A stretch of 64,000 nt of DNA from contig NZ_CP012836.1 in NCBI RefSeq assembly GCF_001593605.1, forward strand, positions 1,802,501-1,866,500, in the 5' to 3' direction. Under the pieces are notes generated by a model. That model did no database searches. It worked only from the letters and a program-made list of their open reading frames with translations, and was not told the origin of the DNA. The position numbers were made by a program, and so were the translations under genes. Positions 38,072-48,050 of the stretch are shown here, piece by piece. Every line of letters begins with the position of its first letter. Position 1 is the first letter of the stretch. Source of the stretch: Algoriphagus sanaruensis. GTDB lineage: Bacteria; Bacteroidota; Bacteroidia; Cytophagales; Cyclobacteriaceae.

Positions 38072-39214
38072 TTACTCCGTGATTTTTCCAAAATCTTCTT
38101 CATGGATTAGTTTCAGCCATTTTCCCATTTTCTTTTGAATCACCTTAAAATGATGGAGCTCTTCCGGGGTGATAAGTGAAACTGCTTCTCCCTCCATGCC
38201 TGCTCTACCGGTACGTCCGATTCGGTGAATATAGTCCTTGGGAGATCGAGGAAGCTCGTAATTGATCACCAAAGGAAGAGCCTGAATGTCAATTCCCCTT
38301 GCAGCCAAGTCAGTGGCTACTAATACCCGGATTTTCCCGGATTTAAATTTGGCTAAGGCTTCCATTCTTGCCCCTTGACTTTTATCTCCATGAAAAGCAA
38401 CTGCAGGGATGCCGTTTTTACTGAGCTTGCCGACTACATTGTCAGCGGTGCGGATTGAGGATGTGAAAATCAAAATTTGCTTCCAATCTCCCGATTGAAT
38501 GAATTGCCGGAGGAAGGGTCCTTTTGTTTCGGGACTGACTCGATAGGCGCTTTGTTTGATCAAGTCTGGAGTAAAATCTTCTGCCGCTACTTGGATTTTA
38601 ACCGGTTCACGGAGCAATTTTTGGATCAGTTCTTCCACCTCTTGATCCATGGTTGCAGAAAATAAAACGGTCTGTTTTTTCTTAGGTACTTGAGCTAAAA
38701 TCCGATCCATTTCCTCTCGGAAGCCCATTTGTAGCACTTTATCAGCTTCATCAATGACCAGCATTTTAATCCGATCAATACTCACCGCATTTCGCTCGAT
38801 CAAATCAAGTAATCGGCCTGGAGTAGCTATCAAGATTTCTGTGCCTCCAAGTTTGATCATTTGGGGATTGATAGAAACACCCCCAAATACAGCTAAAGAT
38901 TTGATCCTACGGGGTAAAAATCGGCTGAAGTTTTCGGCGACTTCTCCCACTTGCACCGCCAATTCCCGAGTTGGAACCATAACCAACACTTGGATGGCTC
39001 GATCATTAGGGGCTTCTTTCGCAAGTAATTGTTGAAGAATAGGAAGGATGTATGCGGCAGTTTTTCCCGAACCTGTGGGTGCTAATCCCAAGACATCTTT
39101 CCCTTTTAAAAGTAGAGGAATTGCTTCCACTTGAATCGGATAGGGTTGGGTGTATTCGGCACGTTGGATGGAACTAATCAGTTCCGGATTCAGACCTAGA
39201 TCGGCAAAACTCAT
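38072..39214 (-). CDS. DEAD-box RNA helicase (RhlE-like)
   Basis: A 380-residue DEAD-box helicase: Q motif (SFADLGLNPELI, YTQPYPIQVEAIP), motif I APTGSGKTAAY, TPGR, DEAD, SAT, LVATDLAARGID and HRIGRTGRAG. It lacks a long basic tail, so it is a minimal-core enzyme. These helicases remodel RNA in ribosome assembly or cold response. A TACCTTTG element resembling the Bacteroidota -7 box lies on the minus strand about 20 bp before the start. Confidence 0.95.
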   Translation of the reverse strand: MSFADLGLNPELISSIQRAEYTQPYPIQVEAIPLLLKGKDVLGLAPTGSGKTAAYILPILQQLLAKEAPNDRAIQVLVMVPTRELAVQVGEVAENFSRFLPRRIKSLAVFGGVSINPQMIKLGGTEILIATPGRLLDLIERNAVSIDRIKMLVIDEADKVLQMGFREEMDRILAQVPKKKQTVLFSATMDQEVEELIQKLLREPVKIQVAAEDFTPDLIKQSAYRVSPETKGPFLRQFIQSGDWKQILIFTSSIRTADNVVGKLSKNGIPAVAFHGDKSQGARMEALAKFKSGKIRVLVATDLAARGIDIQALPLVINYELPRSPKDYIHRIGRTGRAGMEGEAVSLITPEELHHFKVIQKKMGKWLKLIHEEDFGKITE

Positions 39215-39503
39215 GGGGTTGATTTTTTACAAAGGTAGGGATGTCTGGTAAAAGCTAATGCTAGCGTCCTAAAGTCACGGTGATTGACCGAATTTGATCT
39301 GAATTTTCACCTTCTGTCAAATGATCTTGTAATTCAAGTCAAATAAAAGCAAATTGGAAAGTGCCTATTGAGGCTGTTCTTCAAGGGGTTCCAAATTCAT
39401 TCAACCGATGAATTTTTTTCTTATTCAAGATGATAAAGGTCATTTTGAAAGAAAAAAGAACTTGAATTCAGCTTTCGCTTTAAACCCAAAATTTCCGATT
39501 ACT

Positions 39504-42044
39504 ATGTGCCGAAGTGCGTTGTGGATTTGTGTTGCTAGTTTGTTGCTTATTTGTTCTTGCCAAAATCCGGGACCCTTACCGGAAACCCCGGATAGTCCTG
39601 CTCGAACCCCGGAGGAGGAAGCCTTGACCTTTCAGATCGAAGATGGATTTGAGGTGCAGTTGGTTGCCTCGGAACCGCTCGTGGAGGCACCTGTTCACAT
39701 TCAGTTTGATGAGGATGGCAGACTTTGGGTACTGGAAATGCGGGGCTACATGAATGATATGGAGGGTTCCGAAGAAAATCTACCCGTCGGCTCAGTGGCT
39801 ATTCTTGAAGATACCGATGGAGATGGGGAAATGGACCGACGGACGGTCTATTTGGATTCGCTTTTTATGCCTCGCTCCTTGGGTTTATATAAAAATGGAG
39901 CCTTGGTGGCAGAAAATCATGCACTTTGGTGGACAGAAGATACCGATGGGGATTGGAAGGCTGATCTAAAGGTGCTGGTAGATTCTACATATTCGGCAAA
40001 TGGCCTTCCGGAGCATTCGGATAATGGCTTTGTTCGAAATGCAGACAATTGGTATTACAGCGCTAAATCACGCCTTCGATACAAGCGTATGGGGGACAAC
40101 TGGATTCGAGATTCAACCGAGTTTAGAGGTCAATGGGGCATCACCCAAGATGACGAAGGCAGGCTGATTTACAATTACAATTGGTCCCAACTCCATGGGG
40201 ATTTGGTGCCTGCCAACTATCTGTCTCGAAATCCCAACCATCAACCCACTTCCGGAATCGATCATGGATACACGATCGATAGACGTGTTTATCCGATTCG
40301 CTCCAATTTAGCGGTCAACCGAGGGTATATCCCCGGTACGTTGGATTCCGCTAATCGTCTTCTGGAATTTACGTCTGCCTGTTCTCCGATAATCAATCGA
40401 AGCCATCTTTTCCCTGAAGAATATTATGGAAATGTTTTTGTCTTAGAAAATGCCGGAAACCTCGTAAAGCGAAACGTTGTGAAGCAAAATGGGATTTTGG
40501 TGGAGGCATTTGATCCCAATCCCGGAAGAGAATTCATGGCGTCCACGGATGAGCGATTTCGTCCGACTCACGGGACTTTTGGGCCTGATGGGGGATTTTA
40601 TTTAGTGGATATGTATCAGGGGATCGTTCAGCATGGGGCTTACATGACGGACTACCTTAGAGAAAAAATACTTGAGCGTAAGCTAGATTCACCCGGGCAT
40701 ATGGGACGGATATGGCGAATAGTTCCGAAAGGAGCCAAGTTGCAAGGGGCTCCAAAGCTTTCTCAGGCCAGTACAGGAGAATTGGTAGCTTACCTTTCGC
40801 ATCCTGATGGCTGGTATCGGGATATGGCACAGCGTTTATTGGTTGATAAATTAGAACCAACCGCCATTCCTCTTTTGGAAAATATGCTCAAATCCCAAGG
40901 TCAGGAGTTGGCAAAGTTTCATGCACTTTGGACTTTAGAAGGGATGGGAGAGTTAAGCCCGGAAATTTTATTGGAGGCTTTAAATGACCCAAGTGATTTA
41001 GTGAAAGTCACTGCCCTGAGGCAATTGGAAACATTTGCGCTCGCGGAATCGGAGATTCAAGTACAAGTTGGGGAGCGGGCAAGTCAACTCGCTGAAAACG
41101 CATCTGAAAAATTAGCCCTTCAATTGGCCCTAAGTGCTTATTCATTCCCAAGTGCCTCCAGCAATTTAATCCTTCAATCCATCCTGCAAAAATACGGGCA
41201 CTTAGCACTCATTCGGGATGCTGTGATGAGTAGTTTGGCAAATCGAGAATGGGAGTTTTTGCAATCCTTGATCGATCATCCCAATTGGCAGGATCAGAAT
41301 TCTGATCGGGAAATTGTTCTTGAAATGCTAGCAGGAGCAATCTTGAAAAAAGGTGATTCAAACCAAATATTAGCACTTTTTGAGGTTTTAAATTCAACCC
41401 CAGGAACTTGGAAAAAGGAGGTCATCCTCAATGGTCTTGCGATTAAAGCTGGAGAATTGGAAGAAGCCGGCGCTATTCGATTGGCAGAAAAACCTAAGTT
41501 TTTGGATCAGGACCTCCCCCTTGATCCCAGCAGAAAGCAATTTCTTTTGCGGGCCTTTTCCTGGCCAGGATTTAAGCCTTCAGCGGCAAGTCATGGCGAA
41601 TCAATTTTGGATGAAAAGGGGATGAAGCTTTTTGCCGAAGGCCGGCAGAAATACCTGACTTCTTGCTCGGGCTGCCACGGAAATAACGGAAAAGGAGCTT
41701 CCCGAATGGGGCCTCCTCTAGCAGGTTCTGAATGGGTGCTAGGAGATGAAGTTCGACTTAGCTTGATCTTACTGCATGGAATCGAAGGTCCAATCGAGGT
41801 TGCCGGCAAGAAATACGATGCTCCTGAAATTTTACCTGTGATGCCCTCTCATTCTACCTTGGATGACGGAAGTATTGCGGCGATTCTGACCTATATTCGA
41901 AATGAATGGGGAAATCAAGCCCCTACAGTTACAGGACGTACGGTTGGATCAACTCGCGTACTTAACCAAGGTCGTGTTTATCCCTGGTCTGCCGCCGAAC
42001 TGAACGCCCATATTCAAAAATCCGCCTCTAACCCCAAACCCTAA
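39504..42044 (+). CDS. Lipoprotein heme dehydrogenase (PVC-type, c-type cytochrome)
   Basis: A 846-residue lipoprotein. I chose the ATG at 39504 since it gives a signal peptide ending LLICSC; a 32-codon longer frame adds a polar stretch. The mature protein has a beta-propeller dehydrogenase domain (about 30-410) starting FQIEDGFEVQLVASEPLV, of the membrane-bound dehydrogenase/L-sorbosone dehydrogenase-like group, a helical HEAT-like part (about 430-680), and a C-terminal cytochrome c with CSGCH and a methionine in PVMPSHSTL. It probably oxidises a sugar or alcohol at the cell surface. It leads a carbon-use block, 13 bp before the isomerase. Confidence 0.85.
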   Translation: MCRSALWICVASLLLICSCQNPGPLPETPDSPARTPEEEALTFQIEDGFEVQLVASEPLVEAPVHIQFDEDGRLWVLEMRGYMNDMEGSEENLPVGSVAILEDTDGDGEMDRRTVYLDSLFMPRSLGLYKNGALVAENHALWWTEDTDGDWKADLKVLVDSTYSANGLPEHSDNGFVRNADNWYYSAKSRLRYKRMGDNWIRDSTEFRGQWGITQDDEGRLIYNYNWSQLHGDLVPANYLSRNPNHQPTSGIDHGYTIDRRVYPIRSNLAVNRGYIPGTLDSANRLLEFTSACSPIINRSHLFPEEYYGNVFVLENAGNLVKRNVVKQNGILVEAFDPNPGREFMASTDERFRPTHGTFGPDGGFYLVDMYQGIVQHGAYMTDYLREKILERKLDSPGHMGRIWRIVPKGAKLQGAPKLSQASTGELVAYLSHPDGWYRDMAQRLLVDKLEPTAIPLLENMLKSQGQELAKFHALWTLEGMGELSPEILLEALNDPSDLVKVTALRQLETFALAESEIQVQVGERASQLAENASEKLALQLALSAYSFPSASSNLILQSILQKYGHLALIRDAVMSSLANREWEFLQSLIDHPNWQDQNSDREIVLEMLAGAILKKGDSNQILALFEVLNSTPGTWKKEVILNGLAIKAGELEEAGAIRLAEKPKFLDQDLPLDPSRKQFLLRAFSWPGFKPSAASHGESILDEKGMKLFAEGRQKYLTSCSGCHGNNGKGASRMGPPLAGSEWVLGDEVRLSLILLHGIEGPIEVAGKKYDAPEILPVMPSHSTLDDGSIAAILTYIRNEWGNQAPTVTGRTVGSTRVLNQGRVYPWSAAELNAHIQKSASNPKP

Positions 42045-42057
42045 GCCCAATAAGCCT

Positions 42058-43152
42058 ATGATAACCCAAGACCCCAGTTTGCTTTCATCCCATGGAAGAA
42101 GAGCATTTCTAAAAAAATCAGCACTTGCCACAGCTGCATTAGCTTGGCCATTTGCGGCATTGCCGGAAAGTTTACGAGGGGTTTCGATGGGGGTGGTCGT
42201 GCATTCTTATGGTGCGAGATGGGGTTCAAAGATGGAAAGCGAAACTTATCCGGGCTTTAGTGATGCCTTGGATTTGATGCGTCATTGCCATGCGATCGGC
42301 GCGGGAGGAATCCAGACCACGGTTGGAGGATGGGCAGAGGATTTTGCAAAAAAAGTCCGTGACGAGCGAGAGAAGCTCGGAATGTATCTCGAGGGAAGCA
42401 TTGCTTTGCCCAAAGATGAAACCGATTTAGCAAGGTTTGAAAAAGAGGTGCAAATGGCCAAGGAGGCAGGAGCTACTGTGCTCCGTTCGGTTTGCCTGAG
42501 TGGAAGACGATATGAAAATTTCAAAACGGAAGAGGAATGGAAGTCTTTTCAAGCGAAATCCCTAAAATCCATTCAACTTGCTGAAGCTGTAGTTCGAAAG
42601 CAGCAAGTTCGTTTGGCTATTGAAAATCATAAAGATTGGAGGGCTGCTGAACTCGCCCAAATTATCCGAAACCTAAGCAGTGAATGGGTAGGAGTGACCT
42701 TGGATTTTGGGAATAATGTTTCCCTGCTGGAGGATCCCATGGAAGTGATTCGAACCTTGGCACCTTTTGCCTTTTCTACCCATGTCAAGGATATGGGAGT
42801 GAAAGCCTATGAAAAGGGCTTTTTACTTTCAGAAGTTGAATTGGGACAAGGAATTGTGGATTTAAAGGAAGCGGTGGATTTATGCAAAAAATACAATCCT
42901 CAAGTTACTTTCAGCTTGGAAATGATTACCCGTGATCCCTTGGAAGTCCCTTGTTTGGAGGAAAGCTATTGGGTTACTTTTGATGAGGATAAAGCAAAAG
43001 ACCTCGCAAAAATTCTCCGGTGGGTTCGTGATCGATCCTTTCCAGGAGACTTGCCTTCTGTCAAAAACCTCGATTCAGAGGGAAGGCTAGCCTTCGAAGA
43101 AGAAAACGTGGTAAAGTGTCTTTCTTATTCCCGAAAAGAGCTTATGTTTTAA
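42058..43152 (+). CDS. Tat-exported sugar phosphate isomerase/epimerase-like protein
   Basis: A 364-residue TIM-barrel protein of the xylose isomerase-like (AP endonuclease 2) fold. The N-terminus has a twin-arginine signal (GRRAFLKKSALATAALAWP, residues about 15-33). Barrel markers are LEGSIALPKDETDL, NHKDWRAAELAQII, VTLDFGNNVSLL and THVKDMGVKA with metal-ligand-type E, D and H residues. It may isomerise a sugar or its oxidised product made by the preceding dehydrogenase; this is inference. Confidence 0.8.
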   Translation: MITQDPSLLSSHGRRAFLKKSALATAALAWPFAALPESLRGVSMGVVVHSYGARWGSKMESETYPGFSDALDLMRHCHAIGAGGIQTTVGGWAEDFAKKVRDEREKLGMYLEGSIALPKDETDLARFEKEVQMAKEAGATVLRSVCLSGRRYENFKTEEEWKSFQAKSLKSIQLAEAVVRKQQVRLAIENHKDWRAAELAQIIRNLSSEWVGVTLDFGNNVSLLEDPMEVIRTLAPFAFSTHVKDMGVKAYEKGFLLSEVELGQGIVDLKEAVDLCKKYNPQVTFSLEMITRDPLEVPCLEESYWVTFDEDKAKDLAKILRWVRDRSFPGDLPSVKNLDSEGRLAFEEENVVKCLSYSRKELMF

Positions 43153-43276
43153 ATTAGAAATACGAGATACAGGTGCCTTATTACCCTCCGTCGTACTTAC
43201 TTTATTGAAATGCTAATCACAATCAGCTGTGGACTGTTGTCTGTAGACTGTTGACAAATCAAAAACCAAAAATCCA

Positions 43277-44071
43277 ATGTCCACCCTCGACTTCTCTCAA
43301 CTCCCCGGTCTTTCCATTTTTTCACTCAAAGGTAAATCTGCCATCATCACGGGAGGAACCAAAGGCCTTGGCTTGGCTATGGCTGCTGGGCTTGCTTCAG
43401 CAGGTGCCAATGTCCTTTTGGTTTCCCGAAATGCTTCCGATGGCGCTGAGGCGGCAGCAGAAATTGCATCGCACTATGGAGTCAAGGCCATGACTTTTGC
43501 TGCAGACGTAGCTGATCAGTCGGGGATGGAAGCCATGGCGAAGTTTGCCTTTGATGCTTTTGGCAGGATCGATATCCTGATCAATTCTGCTGGGATTAAT
43601 ATCCGAGGAGCAATCGATGAACTTTCACAGGAAGATTTTTCCAAAGTGATGGAAGTAAATGTCAATGGCACTTGGTTAGCTTGTCGAGCGGTAACGCCTT
43701 TCATGAAGGAGCAACAAAAAGGAGCCATCATCAATTTGGCCAGTACTTTAGGATTGGTGGGACTGGCTAACCGAACCCCTTACACAGCGAGCAAAGGTGC
43801 TGTGGTGCAGATGACCCGAGCTTTGGCGTTGGAACTTGCACCTTGGAACATTAATGTGAATGCGATTTGCCCGGGACCGTTTTTGACGGAAATGAATCTA
43901 CCGATTGCAGATACCGAGGAAGGGAAAAAGTTTGTGGTTGGAGCCACTGCTTTGGGGCGCTGGGGAGAACTGAAAGAAATCCAAGGAGCTGCCATTTTCT
44001 TGGCCTCAGATGCGGCGACTTACATGGTGGGTTCGATGGTGACCGTGGATGGAGGTTGGACAGCCAGGTAG
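43277..44071 (+). CDS. SDR-family NAD(P)-dependent oxidoreductase
   Basis: A 264-residue short-chain dehydrogenase: cofactor motif TGGTKGLGLAMA (about 26-37), NSAGIN, catalytic serine in NLASTLG, YTASKGAV (Tyr-x3-Lys) and ICPGPFLTEMN, similar to gluconate 5-dehydrogenase/2-deoxy-D-gluconate 3-dehydrogenase types. With the GntP permease next to it this hints at gluconate or aldonate use. The first 124 bp before it hold no gene. Confidence 0.92.
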   Translation: MSTLDFSQLPGLSIFSLKGKSAIITGGTKGLGLAMAAGLASAGANVLLVSRNASDGAEAAAEIASHYGVKAMTFAADVADQSGMEAMAKFAFDAFGRIDILINSAGINIRGAIDELSQEDFSKVMEVNVNGTWLACRAVTPFMKEQQKGAIINLASTLGLVGLANRTPYTASKGAVVQMTRALALELAPWNINVNAICPGPFLTEMNLPIADTEEGKKFVVGATALGRWGELKEIQGAAIFLASDAATYMVGSMVTVDGGWTAR

Positions 44072-44136
44072 GTTGGAAAAAATATAAGCATCTTCCTTTT
44101 TTAAGGCTTATTTACAATCAAGTGTTTAAAAATCAT

Positions 44137-44177
44137 AGCCTTGCAGATTAGAAGTTCAAACTCTAATCTGCAAGGCT
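44137..44177. terminator. Bidirectional terminator-like 16-bp inverted repeat
   Basis: AGCCTTGCAGATTAGA (44137-44152) and TCTAATCTGCAAGGCT (44162-44177) form a perfect 16-bp stem with a 9-nt loop between the convergent SDR and gntP genes. T-rich flanks are modest on both sides. The long perfect stem may also be a dispersed palindrome used as a terminator. Confidence 0.7.
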
Positions 44178-44193
44178 AATTCTTTAATTGATC

Positions 44194-45525
44194 TTAACCG
44201 AGAAAAATACTCAAGATATAAACCAAGCAAATTGCGGTAATTCCAGCAATCAAGGTTCCCATGCTGTGGGATTGATTTCCCTGTTTGGTAGTCATTCCTG
44301 AGAGTTGCGTGACCACCCAAAATCCGCTGTCATTGGCATGGGAAATTCCTAAAGCACCTGCACCGATCGCTACACAGGTAAAGACCTTCATCATTTCAGA
44401 ATCCAAACCTAAAGGACCCAACATCGGAGCCACGATGGAGGCTGTGGTGATCATTGCTACGGTGGTAGATCCTTGGGCGGTTTTCAATCCAAAGGCAATC
44501 AAAAACGGAAGGAAAATTCCCCAATTCGCATCGCTCATCGTGGAGGTTACGAGGTCTCCCACTCCTGAATTTTGAAGCATTTTCCCAAAAACCGCTCCTG
44601 CTCCGGTGATCAAAATGACTGGTGCAGAAAGCAAGATTGCCTCCCCAATCCAACCCGAAGAAGACAGGAGTTTGCGGTCAAATTTCTTAGGAAGGGTAAA
44701 AGATAAAATCGCTCCAATCAGCAAGGCGATGACAGGTGTGCCAATAAATTGAATGGCCTTGATGATTCCGCCTTCGCCCAAGGGTTTGGTGGGATAGTTG
44801 GCGATGGATGCTAAAATGATTAGCACCAATGGAACTAAGATTGGAAGTAAAGCAGATCCGAATTTGGGACGATCCTCGAGTGGAACCGTTTTCTCATCGG
44901 TCACTACTTTAGGCTTTAAGGAAATTTTAGTAACCGCTTTTTGGACAAAAATCAACAAAGGAATCAAGGTGAGCAGAGATACTAATCCCCCATAAAAAAT
45001 GACCAAGCCTAAGTCAGCTCCTAATATTCCTGCGGTAGCAATTGGGCCAGGTGTGGGAGGTACCAAGGAATGACTCGCCATGGCGCCTAAGGAAACAGCC
45101 ACAATCGTAGCGGCATAGGACAAGGAGCTTTTGGAAGCCAAAGACTTCGCGATGGGATTCATCATGATGATCGTACTGTCTCCAAAAACCGGGATGGAAA
45201 GCACCCAGCTGCTCAACATCAGGGAAAGATTCACCGATTTTTCCCCAACCCATTTCAAAACTTTTTCAGCTATGACCAAGGCTCCTCCTGTTTTTTCAAG
45301 GAAAGTACCCAAAATCACACCTAGCAAAATCAGCAATCCTACGCTTCCCATCACTCCGCCAAATCCTTCCGAGATAGATTTGAGGATCAGCTCGGTATCC
45401 ATCCCCATCATTAATCCATAAATGATCGCTCCCAAAAACAGAGCTAAAAAAGGATGGATGTCAAACTTGATTATGGAAATTAAAATCAAGGCGAGTGCCG
45501 CCAGGATAATCAAAAGAGTTAGCAT
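44194..45525 (-). CDS. Gluconate:H+ symporter, GntP family
   Basis: A 443-residue permease with about 12 helices. Family markers include FLALFLGAIIYGLMMGM, GVILGTFLEKTGGA, FGDSTIIMMNPIAKSLA, SLVPPTPGPIATAGILGADLG and AQGSTTVAMITTASIVAPM, as in gluconate/aldonate symporters. It takes up gluconate-type acids with protons. It converges on the SDR gene and diverges from the GH20 gene. Confidence 0.93.
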   Translation of the reverse strand: MLTLLIILAALALILISIIKFDIHPFLALFLGAIIYGLMMGMDTELILKSISEGFGGVMGSVGLLILLGVILGTFLEKTGGALVIAEKVLKWVGEKSVNLSLMLSSWVLSIPVFGDSTIIMMNPIAKSLASKSSLSYAATIVAVSLGAMASHSLVPPTPGPIATAGILGADLGLVIFYGGLVSLLTLIPLLIFVQKAVTKISLKPKVVTDEKTVPLEDRPKFGSALLPILVPLVLIILASIANYPTKPLGEGGIIKAIQFIGTPVIALLIGAILSFTLPKKFDRKLLSSSGWIGEAILLSAPVILITGAGAVFGKMLQNSGVGDLVTSTMSDANWGIFLPFLIAFGLKTAQGSTTVAMITTASIVAPMLGPLGLDSEMMKVFTCVAIGAGALGISHANDSGFWVVTQLSGMTTKQGNQSHSMGTLIAGITAICLVYILSIFLG

Positions 45526-45700
45526 TTCGGTGTGTTTCGGGTTTATTGGAAAGGCAAGGAGAATCCAGTCTCCCAGCGAATTCTAAAAATTAAGGAAAAA
45601 AGCCTAAAACCAAAGTCCGGTCATGGATTTTAGCCTTGTATCCATTCATCTGTCGGTTTTTCTGGCCTTTATTTCTATTTTATGTGGAAATCCTCCTGCT

Positions 45701-47740
45701 ATGAAAAATTTTATTTCTGGGCTATTCCTAATCCTTATCATCCTGCATTCAGCCTGCGATTCCTCTCCGAAAATGGCGAGCTATGAATTACTCCCCAGTC
45801 CTCGTGAACTCTCCATTTCCGGTCAATCGGAATTGGATATAAATCTGGTGGAGAAAGCTGCCATGCAGGCGAAAGAACTAATGCTCGAAAAAGGAGATCT
45901 AAGTACCGTGAAGGAGATTTCCTTTCAATTGATAACAGGAGGCGATGAATCCTCAGAAAGTTATCAGTTGGAAATTACCAAAGATCAAATTCGAATCCAG
46001 GCTTCCACTTCAGCTGGGCTTTGGTATGGCCTGATGACCTTGAATCAAATTATTCAAGATGCCAAAGATCAAGATGCTTCTTTGCCAATTCTTTCCATTA
46101 AGGACGAACCTGCCTTGGCTTATCGGGCCGTTCACTTGGATGTCAAGCACCATTTGGAGAAAAAGGAATACTATTTCGAATTGATGGATCGATTTGCAGC
46201 CTTAAAAATCAATGCCGTCATCGTCGAAATCGAGGACAAACTGAAATACGAACGTCAGCCGAAAGTGGGTTCTTCGGATGCTTTTACCATTCCTGAATGG
46301 AGAGAACTTAGCGAGTTTGCGATGGCTAGAAATATCCGAATCAGTCCTTTGGTGCAAGGCTTGGGGCACGCTTCCTTTATTCTCAAGCATCCTGAATACA
46401 TTCCCCTTCGCGATGATCCCGAAAGTGACTGGGCATTTAATCCCCTAAACGAAGAAACCTACCAAGTTCAATTTGATCTGTATGAAGATGCCTTGGAAGC
46501 TTTTCCGTATGCCAACTATTTGCATGTGGGAGGGGATGAGGTGCATACTACGGGAAGGAACTCCGGCAAATCTCCTCTCGAACTCCAGTTGATCTGGCTC
46601 AATCGGGTCAGTGAATATGCTGCGCAAAAGGGACTTACTCCGATTTTTTGGGATGATATGCCACTCAAAAATGCAGAGGTCTATCGTTCCATTTACGATT
46701 CTAAGCTTAATCAAGCCCAAGTGGATAGCATCTGGTCAGTCAATGAACCCAACCTCAATAAGTACATTGATCTCTTTCCGAAAAACTGTGTCTACATGCG
46801 CTGGAATTATGATATGCCGGAGTCTCCGGGAAATAACAGGGCAATTCAATGGTTTACAGACCATGGCTTAAAAGTCATGGGGGCTACAGCGGGACAAACG
46901 CGTTGGAATCTGATGCCTCAAGACCAAAGCAACACGAATAACATTCGAGATTTTGCGCTGATTTCAATCCGGAATAAAGCCGATGGATTGCTATTGACGC
47001 TTTGGGATGATGATTCTCCGCACTTCGAATTGTATCAGCGAGGAATTGCACTTTTTGCGGAATATACTTGGGCAGGAGAAAAGCGATCGGTCGAGCAGCT
47101 CCATCAAGCCTATCGACAGCGAGCTTTTGGTCCAGCCTTGGCCACCACCAATCAGGATTTTATCAATGCCTTGGAGGGCCCTGTGGCGGAATGGAAAAAT
47201 TTGCTTTTGGAGAACAAACGCGATCGTAATCGCCTCCGAAATTTGGATAGTCCGCTTGATCAGGCGATTCTTCCATTTCCGAATTTGGATTCAGCTGGTA
47301 CTTGGACGGAGAAAAATGCATCCAAGATCGCCCAAGCTCAAACCAATTTGGCTAGGGTAGATTCCATTCTAGCTCAAATTCAGGAGGCCAAAAAATCTGC
47401 CCTTCGAAATACCTATCAGCTTGAGGTTTATGAGCAGGTGGCTCAGGTGGTTCAATTTTCAAATCGGGCGATCTTGACTTTGGCCGAATTGGATGAACCC
47501 AGCGGAGAAAAGCGAGAAGTAGCCATGTCTAAACTTCAGCAAATGGAAGCGGAGTGGGCTTCTATTCAATCTAAAGTCGAAGAAGTCTATGGCAAAACCC
47601 GGCAGTTGAACAAACCTTCCGATTACATTCTTGATCAAGACCATCACCATCACCTCGCCAATCAAGCGTTGGCTTTTAAGGATTGGCAATTTTATGTGGA
47701 GGGCTTGTTTTTAGAAAAGTTGAAGCGGGAGATCAAGTAA
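45701..47740 (+). CDS. Glycoside hydrolase family 20-like lipoprotein
   Basis: A 679-residue lipoprotein. The ATG at 45701 gives a signal peptide ending ILHSACDSS; the 26-codon longer frame adds a second hydrophobic stretch. It has a GH20b-like N-terminal domain (LLPSPRELSIS, SAGLWYGLMTLNQI), a TIM-barrel with the catalytic D-E pair in LHVGGDEVH, and a C-terminal helical part. GH20 enzymes are beta-N-acetylhexosaminidases. Some barrel motifs are divergent, so the substrate may not be a simple chitobiose. Confidence 0.85.
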   Translation: MKNFISGLFLILIILHSACDSSPKMASYELLPSPRELSISGQSELDINLVEKAAMQAKELMLEKGDLSTVKEISFQLITGGDESSESYQLEITKDQIRIQASTSAGLWYGLMTLNQIIQDAKDQDASLPILSIKDEPALAYRAVHLDVKHHLEKKEYYFELMDRFAALKINAVIVEIEDKLKYERQPKVGSSDAFTIPEWRELSEFAMARNIRISPLVQGLGHASFILKHPEYIPLRDDPESDWAFNPLNEETYQVQFDLYEDALEAFPYANYLHVGGDEVHTTGRNSGKSPLELQLIWLNRVSEYAAQKGLTPIFWDDMPLKNAEVYRSIYDSKLNQAQVDSIWSVNEPNLNKYIDLFPKNCVYMRWNYDMPESPGNNRAIQWFTDHGLKVMGATAGQTRWNLMPQDQSNTNNIRDFALISIRNKADGLLLTLWDDDSPHFELYQRGIALFAEYTWAGEKRSVEQLHQAYRQRAFGPALATTNQDFINALEGPVAEWKNLLLENKRDRNRLRNLDSPLDQAILPFPNLDSAGTWTEKNASKIAQAQTNLARVDSILAQIQEAKKSALRNTYQLEVYEQVAQVVQFSNRAILTLAELDEPSGEKREVAMSKLQQMEAEWASIQSKVEEVYGKTRQLNKPSDYILDQDHHHHLANQALAFKDWQFYVEGLFLEKLKREIK

Positions 47741-48050
47741 GTATTAGACTTGTCAGGTTTTCAAAACCTGACAGGTCTTTTTGATTTGGAATTTTTTTTT
47801 TGGAAATCGATCGTGCCTTCAGCACTCGGCAAAATAATGATTCTTTAATCCCAGAATTGAGTTCTGGGCTATTACAGGAAATGCCTTTGGTATTTATTCA
47901 AGTGCTATTTGAATATATAGGCACCAAAGGTGCGATTTGTAATAGCCCCAAATTGAATTTGGGGCAAAACCAGAAGTAATTTTTCCAGAGCGCTGAAAGT
48001 GCGATCTGTAAAAAAAGATCTTCCAGGTTGTCAAAACCTGAAAGGTTTTT
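47741..48050. repeat. Palindrome-rich intergenic region
   Basis: This 310-bp gap holds no gene. At 47747-47777 a GACTTGTCAGGTTTT/AAAACCTGACAGGTC hairpin with a T run ends the GH20 transcript. Then short palindromes follow: CAGAA...TTCTG near 47854, CAAATT...AATTTG near 47949, CCTTTGG near 47883 mirrored by CCAAAGG near 47924, and a CAGGTT/AACCTG hairpin at 48024-48040. They look like dispersed short palindromic repeats. Confidence 0.7.

Noticed and set aside
43153..43276. A possible small gene or RNA between the isomerase and the SDR.
   Set aside because: No open frame with family support and no stable structure; only short GACTGT-type repeats are seen.
43251..43493. A frame starting just before the SDR gene.
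   Set aside because: It is in another frame than the Rossmann motif; the SDR protein reads from 43277.
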